From NCBI GenBank assembly GCA_030435675.1, contig CM059623.1:9016012-9080011 (forward strand): a DNA stretch of 64,000 nt, read 5' to 3'. Source of the stretch: Steinernema hermaphroditum (taxonomy: Eukaryota > Nematoda > Chromadorea > Rhabditida > Steinernematidae). Under the pieces are notes generated by a model. That model had not been told where the DNA came from. It worked only from the letters and a program-made list of their open reading frames with translations, and did not search any database. Shown here piece by piece: positions 58,481 to 64,000 of this stretch. Numbering within the stretch: position 1 is the first letter of the stretch; each line of letters begins with the position of its first letter. The position numbers were made by a program, and so were the translations under genes.

Positions 58481-59273
58481 ATGGCGGCGATGCTCCAGGG
58501 CGCTTTTCTTCTATTTTTGGCCCAAAGTGTGCTCACACAGAACCAGCCGGCTCCTCCGGTGGCTCCTCAGCCTTCTCAACTCCCGATTCCCCATATCCAA
58601 GCCCCCCAATTCCCTGCACCTCAATTCCAGGCGCCGGCTCCTCAGCAGTTCCAGGTCCCACAGCTCCCCCAACTCCCCCAGATGCCCCAACTGGGCATTC
58701 CCCAGATGCCCCAGTTCCAGATCCCCAATCCAGCCCAGCTCCCCACACCTCCACCGATGCCCCAACTCCCCATGATACCCCAGGAGCGCGTTCCCCAGGC
58801 CGTCGAGCTGCCCGGATTTCGAGAGGCCGCCGCCAACCTCCCCGCAGCCACCGCAAGTCCCCTCCACTCGGCCTTCATGCAGGGCGCTGAGCAGTTCCTC
58901 CGCCTCAACAACGTAACCTCCACCCCGAGAGCATCCCTCAGGAGACATTTCAGGTGCCCTACCAAGCCGCCGATGGAAAGTCGAATCCCTACAACCCCTA
59001 CCTGAGCCACTACTACGCGAACTTCGACCGCGCCACTCCCTCTCCCCTCGTCACCCACAACCCCCTCTTCTACAACGCTCAGCGCCTGGACTTCACCCCC
59101 CAAGTGAACACCAACGCCTGGTAGGGTTACGGTAATCGAATGCCCCTTTGACTGCGGGTTCTAGGCGAGAGGGCTCCGAGCGAGTGATGAACAGCCCCTA
59201 TGACAAGGCGGTGGAGACGCCCTTCGGCCGCGTGTGGCTCTTCTGCAAGTTCAACTGTCCCCGCGGCAAATGA
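58481..59273 (+). CDS. secreted Pro/Gln-rich low-complexity protein
   Basis: Three exons (58481-58912, 58954-59120, 59165-59273) encode 235 residues. A signal peptide (MAAMLQGAFLLFLAQSVLT) is followed by about 85 residues built from short P-Q-hydrophobic repeats such as PQFQAP, QLPQMPQL and IPQMPQF. The C-terminal half is ordered-looking, Tyr/Asn-rich (NPYNPYLSHYYANF) and ends with two Cys (FCKFNCPRGK). Such proteins are often extracellular matrix, cuticle or mucus components, but no family is recognised. The splice to the last exon restores a Trp codon (AW|REGSERV). Confidence 0.75.
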
Positions 59274-60122
59274 ACCTCCGGTGGAATGCTAATTTATTCG
59301 TTGTTGAATTCTGTATAAAGATGACGCCACCTCCAGAAGCTCAAAGAAGACTTCAAATTAACAATAGCGGGGTTCCTGGAAAAGGCTAAAGTTCCAGACG
59401 CGCACCAGAGGTCAATTAGCCGAACGCTAATTGCGATCGGAGAATCCGATGGAAAGCAGAAGGACCCAAAGGACAACGTTTTGGTTTCAGAGTGAAGTGT
59501 AACGAAGTCGACAAACAAGGACTTCGGGGGGAAAACGTAGAAGGTCTTCTTGCAACAAGCTTGAACATGTGGAAGGCTCCCTTGTGTCTAAAGGAGAGGA
59601 CCTCTAATGTCAGATGTCCAATGTCGAGTCCTTTAAAAACTCGATCCTACCGTACTCACTTTCTCGACAACATGAGATCAGCTGCACGGACAATGGAACA
59701 TTCAGAACGGGTCGTCGGGTCCTCCCACTTCTCCCTCCGTCAGCTTCGATTAGGCCTGTCACCCTCGAGCCGAATCGATGACGGTGAATCACGGATTGTT
59801 TTCGACAGTTCCCCACGGCCATCGGCGCCCTCTCATGAATCACTTTCCCTGACCTTCCAAGTGGCGACATCTTCTCGCAAACAAACCGGTTCCAATCACT
59901 TTCAGTCCGCACACATAAACGCGCTCCTCGGCATCCCGGCTGTGAGTCACCCTCCGCTCCGCTGAACACTTTTTCGGCTCCCTCCGCCGATAGATAAACA
60001 GCGCCGCCAAAGCGAATTCTCGTTCCTCGCATTCATTCCGCGATTCATTCTCCACGTATTCGCGACCTTTTCAAGCGTCTCCCCTTCGCGTCGCCCTTCC
60101 ACTTCTGTCTTCAGAAGCTACG
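59274..60122. other. intergenic region upstream of the annexin gene
   Basis: Open frames here are short and have no protein character. A TGTCTTCAG acceptor lies 8 bases before the annexin ATG, consistent with trans-splicing. Confidence 0.5.
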
Positions 60123-61248
60123 ATGACCTACTACGGAACGGTGCGTCCCAACGCCAACTTCGACTCCGAGATCTATGCCGACTACTTGGAGAAGGCGATG
60201 AAGGGCTCGGGGTGCGATAAGGACGCCATCGTCCGCTGGATCACGGGCATCTCCAACGCCCAAAGGCAGATGGTGAGTCTTCCAAAAAGGTCTTCCACGT
60301 GGATGTCTCTCCAATGAGCAGAGCGCTCGCTTCCGGTTTCTGCAGGGAACCTGTGTGCTAGGATGACTGTAGTGATTAGCTATATTCAGATCCGGACCCC
60401 TTACAAGCAGAAGTACGGTAAGGATCTCGTGGAGGCGCTGAAGAAGGAGCTCAGCGGCCCACTGGAAGAGCTCATCGTCGGCCTCATGGAGACTCCGACG
60501 AAGTACGATGCCGCGCAACTGCACAAGGCGGTGAAGGGTCTCGGCACGACCGAGAAGGTCCTCATTGAGATCCTCTGCTCCCGCACGAACGACGAGATCG
60601 GCGCCATCCGCAACGTCTACCAGCAGTCCTACGGTAGGTCGCTGGAGAAGGACGTCGTTGGCGACACTTCTGGAGACTTCAAACGTCTTCTCGTCTCGCT
60701 CATCGCCGGGTCTCGTGACCAGGGCGACCATGTCGACGACCTCAAGGCGAACCAGGTGAGCAGACAATATGACCCGTGAATTACCGTACCCTCAGGACGC
60801 TCGGAAGCTGGTGCAGGCAGGCGAGAAGCGCCTCGGAACTGACGAGAGCTGCTTCAACGCGATCCTTGTGCAGCATAGCCTCAGGCAGCTGGACCGCGTC
60901 TTTGTGGAGTACGAGAAGGTCACCGGCCATCCCATCGAGGAGGCTATCGAGAAGGAATTCAGTGGGGACGTCAAGAAGGGCTACTTGGCGCTGATCCGCT
61001 GCATCCAGAACCGGCCACGCTACTTCGCCTTCCAGATGAACAAGGCACTCAAGCGCGGCTTCGGCATCGGCGGCATCAACGACAACGACCTCATTCGCGT
61101 CATCGTGTCGCGCTCCGAGATCGACCTCGCCATCGTCAAGACGGAGTACGAGCGCTTTTTCAAGGAGGCCCTTGTCGACGCCATCAACCGCGAGTGCAAA
61201 GGACCCTACCGTGATGCGCTCCTCAACCTCGTCAAGGGAAACAACTGA
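60123..61248 (+). CDS. annexin
   Basis: Three exons (60123-60272, 60390-60755, 60796-61248) encode 322 residues, the usual annexin core length with a short N-terminus. Four annexin repeats are visible. Their calcium-loop positions read KGSGCDKDAI (repeat 1), KGLGTTEKVL (2), KRLGTDESCF (3) and RGFGIGGINDND (4). Repeats 2 and 3 keep GxGT; repeats 1 and 4 deviate, and repeat 4 has an insertion, so calcium affinity may differ among repeats. Annexins bind acidic phospholipid membranes in a calcium-dependent way. It is one of the NEX family, but I cannot say which. The gene converges on the Rpp38-like gene, 98 bp away. Confidence 0.92.
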
Positions 61249-61346
61249 TCTTCTTATGATGCACTGCCCCCACTGTATAATAACTTTCCTAAAAAACAAA
61301 AATTTTATAATCGCAGCGTAGCAACTCAACATCAAAATACTTGGAA

Positions 61347-61961
61347 TCACGTGCTTGACCTTTCCGAACGGTTCCTCTTCTTGTTCTTCCCGACCTTTCC
61401 GATCGGCGTCGACATCTCGAGCGCCACCAGCCTCCGCTCGCCTCCTTCTTGCGACAGCCCCACGGGAGAAAGATTCGCCTTGAGGAACGCGATGACTTCT
61501 TCGCTGGGCTCTTTGAATCCGACGGCCGTGACGTTCTTCATCTGAAGCGCCTTCGCCAGGAATGTGTCCACGCCAGGCACTGCGTAGACGTCGCAGAACG
61601 ATCGGCATCCGTTGGCGTAGAAGGCCAGCGACGTGGCGAGCGCGGAGGACTTCAGAATGGACGAGTCGATGACAACGGCTTTCAACTCGCGCGCCTCCAT
61701 TCCGCGCAGCACGGAACGGAGGCCGACGGAGGCGAACTCGTGCAACGGCGGCGACTTCGGCGGTTCCGACGTCGACGGCTTCTCGGCATCTTCACACCCC
61801 TTCCGCTGGCGCAGCGCCCGTCTTCGCTTGAATCCCTTCGACTCCAAGAATTCGGCCAGCTTCTTCGCAATGCTCTCGGACGATTCGGCGCTCTGCTCCA
61901 GGTGCCAATCGAACTTCTGTGACGACTTCAAGTAGGGCTTCGGGGGTTTCACCTTGGTCAT
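61347..61961 (-). CDS. Rpp38-like L7Ae-family protein (RNase P/MRP subunit candidate)
   Basis: A single exon encodes 204 residues. The central part, from LHEFASVGLRSVLRGMEA through LKAVVIDSSILKSS to YAVPGVDTFLAKAL, has the L7Ae/Gadd45 fold pattern. The combination with long charged N- and C-terminal extensions and a Lys/Arg-rich end (KVGKNKKRNRSERS) fits RNase P/MRP subunit p38, which binds kink-turns in the RNA. I chose the ATG at 61961. The upstream in-frame ATG at 61988 precedes a TTTGCAG acceptor that would be the trans-splice site. It lies 139 bp downstream of fum-1 on the same strand, so they may be co-transcribed. Confidence 0.72.
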   Translation of the reverse strand: MTKVKPPKPYLKSSQKFDWHLEQSAESSESIAKKLAEFLESKGFKRRRALRQRKGCEDAEKPSTSEPPKSPPLHEFASVGLRSVLRGMEARELKAVVIDSSILKSSALATSLAFYANGCRSFCDVYAVPGVDTFLAKALQMKNVTAVGFKEPSEEVIAFLKANLSPVGLSQEGGERRLVALEMSTPIGKVGKNKKRNRSERSST

Positions 61962-62099
61962 CAGTCCTGCAAATTGAATGGATGACAACCTCCAGCGACT
62001 AATGAAGACAACTTATTGGAAAACCGATACATGTCGACAACCACGAATCAGGTTATAGTTTATCACATCTAATCGCTATACATAGAAAACAATTTAAAG

Positions 62100-63743
62100 T
62101 TATTTCGGGGCGAGCATATCTTCGGGTCGCACCCACTTGTCGAACTGCTCAGCAGTCAGAATTCCGAGATTGATCGCTTCTTCCTTGAGCGTCGTGCCGT
62201 TCTTGTGCGCGGTCTTGGCGATCTTCGCGGCGTTGTCGTATCCGATGTGTGGGTTCAGGGCGGTGACCAGCATGAGCGACTCCTTGAGGATCTTGTCGAT
62301 GTTCGCTTTGTTGGCCACGATGCCGTCGACGCAGTGCTTGGAGAAAGAAACACAACCATCGGCGATCAGGCGCGTCGACTGGAGCACATTCTTAACCATA
62401 AGGGGCTTGAAGACGTTGAGTTCGAAGTGTCCGTTCGAACCTCCTACAGTGACCGCCATCTAAATTGCAAATCCAATTAATTTACGTTCGGAATTCAAAT
62501 ACATACTTGGTTACCAAATACTTGGGCACAGATCATGGTCAGCGATTCGCACTGGGTAGGGTTGACTTTTCCGGGCATAATCGAGCTTCCAGGCTCATTC
62601 TCAGGGAGCGAAAGTTCTCCGAGTCCGCAGCGAGGTCCAGATCCGAGGAATCGGATATCGTTAGCGATCTTCATTAGGGACGTGGCAACAACGTTCAGGG
62701 CTCCGTGGACTTCGACGAGAGCGTCATGGGCGGCAAGTGCCTCAAACTTGTTGGGGGCCGTAACGAATGGAAGTCCAGTGAGTTCAGCAACTTTGCTGAA
62801 AATGACGCACTTCATAACGGTCAATTAGACGCAACTGACCCCGCAACTTTCTCTGCGAATCCAATACGAGTGTTCAGTCCAGTGCCGACGGCGGTGCCTC
62901 CGGCCGCCAACTCGTACAGGCGCGGCAGAGCACTCTCCACTCTGGCAATTCCATTGTCCATCTGCTGCACGTAGGCACTGAACTCTTGTCCGAGAGTCAG
63001 TGGGACAGCATCTTGCGTGTGAGTGCGGCCAATCTTGATGATCTTCTCAAACTCCTTCGCCTTCGTCGCCAAGGAGTTTCTCAACGTCCGCATTGAGGGG
63101 AGCAGGCGGGAGTTGATTTCACGGGCAACAGCGATGTGCATAGCGGTCGGGAAGGTGTCGTTCGATGACTGCGACTTGTTGACGTGGTCATTCGGGTGGA
63201 CGGGGTTCTTCGATCCTAGCTCCCCGCCGAGAATCTCAATGGCGCGGTTCGAGATGACTTCGTTCACGTTCATGTTCGACTGCGTTCCGGAGCCAGTCTG
63301 CCAGACGACCAAGGGGAAGTGGTCGTCAAGCTTGCCCGCAATAACCTCATCTAGAACAGCAACATAAACGTATGCCAACTAGGTCATCTCTGATTACCTG
63401 CTGCCTGGGTGATCGCAGCAACGATCTTTTCTTCCAGTCCAAATTCTTTGTTGACGATTGCGGCAGCCTTCTTCAGAATGCCGAATGCATGCACGACGGG
63501 AATGGGCATGCGCTCTTCGGGTCCTCCAATCTTGAAGTTCATCATCGATCTAAAAAACCCCGTAGTCAGATTGATGTATAAGTAGTGTGTGAACTACCGT
63601 GCTGTTTGAGCTCCATAGTACTTGTCGGAGGGAACTTGGAGCTCTCCGAAAGTATCACGTTCGACGCGGAAGTTTCCGGATGCCATGGTGCGGGCGCTGG
63701 ACACAATGGCTGAACGACCGTTTACAACAGCACGAGACAACAT
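62100..63743 (-). CDS. fum-1: fumarate hydratase, class II (mitochondrial)
   Basis: Five exons on the minus strand (63743-63598, 63549-63398, 63350-62840, 62795-62507, 62459-62100) encode 485 residues. It catalyses the reversible hydration of fumarate to malate in the TCA cycle. Diagnostic motifs are [60 protein letters not shown] and the superfamily signature [13 protein letters not shown]. The first ~20 residues ([18 protein letters not shown]) are basic and lack acidic residues, a mitochondrial targeting signal. A TTTCAG acceptor ends directly at the ATG. The open frame could continue upstream to the right edge of the window, but the acceptor argues against it. Confidence 0.95.
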
Positions 63744-64000
63744 CTGAAACGAAAACAGCGATAATTTGCCGTTCGCACGTCCGCCGCGCGCGTGTGTGGA
63801 AGAAGCAGAGTGCACGTCAGAGAGTGTCTCTACACGGTTAGCACACAGAGAGCGAAAGATTGCCCCTCCAACCCTCAAAACACGTTGAACCAAGTAATTT
63901 AAAGCAAAAACGAAGGATGCCCTCACCACGCCTAGAAACATACGCACACAAATCAGAAAATCAGAAGCGAATTCAGAGCGAAGTGAAAGGCAAATCTTAA
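63744..64000. other. fum-1 upstream region
   Basis: Immediate 5' flank of fum-1, with the splice acceptor abutting the start codon. Any upstream non-coding exon cannot be told from sequence. Confidence 0.5.

Noticed and set aside
63744..63947. Longer fum-1 N-terminus reading upstream of 63743
   Set aside because: The frame is open, but a TTTCAG acceptor abuts the ATG at 63743 and the shorter form already has a mitochondrial targeting signal.
1..64000. CRISPR arrays, bacterial operons, prophage or integrated virus
   Set aside because: No regularly spaced repeats, no viral genes, and introns throughout; the window is ordinary nematode nuclear DNA.

Overview
This window is nuclear DNA from a nematode. 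The evidence is the very short introns (mostly 40-50 bp), the splice-acceptor-like tract just upstream of many start codons that suggests spliced-leader trans-splicing, and nematode-type families: srsx-like chemoreceptors, astacins with EGF-CUB-TSP1 tails, and a nematode-type protein tyrosine phosphatase. Clear worm orthologues are unc-71, elc-1, sql-1, bmk-1 and fum-1. I cannot name the genus. Coding exons are GC-rich. Splice junctions were worked out by reading frame, and most multi-exon models close in frame.

Layout. 1-3930 (+): 3' part of an ADAM with a degenerate zinc site. 4775-9966 (+): type I membrane protein with five C-type lectin domains; one intron carries a 925-bp inverted repeat with tRNA-like sequence. 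10097-10537 (+): Ly6-like GPI-type protein. 10614-19875: four paralogous srsx-like receptors (one -, three +), with elongin C on the minus strand among them. 19986-24599: two astacins head to head. 24775-30053 (-): golgin GMAP210/SQL-1. 33778-36779 (+): Ser/Thr kinase followed by a tyrosine phosphatase. 37209-37541 (+): small secreted protein that looks like a cyclic-neuropeptide precursor. 37881-41681 (+): kinesin-5. 41.7-55.9 kb: gene-poor, with repeats, foldbacks, a likely pseudogene and many TAATTA-type sites. 55942-58082 (+): neuropeptide-type GPCR. 58481-59273 (+): Pro/Gln-rich secreted protein. 60123-61248 (+): annexin. 61347-63743 (-): fumarase followed by an Rpp38-like L7Ae protein.

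Themes. The first 25 kb is rich in cell-surface and secreted proteins: the ADAM, the lectin, the Ly6 protein, the chemoreceptors and the astacins. Several adjacent same-strand pairs are close enough to be operons (lectin-Ly6, fum-1-Rpp38). Two convergent pairs have facing or crossed poly(A) signals. Noteworthy genome-level signals are four GC-AG introns, strong over-representation of the heptamer TACCGTA/TACGGTA, and introns whose length keeps the reading frame open.
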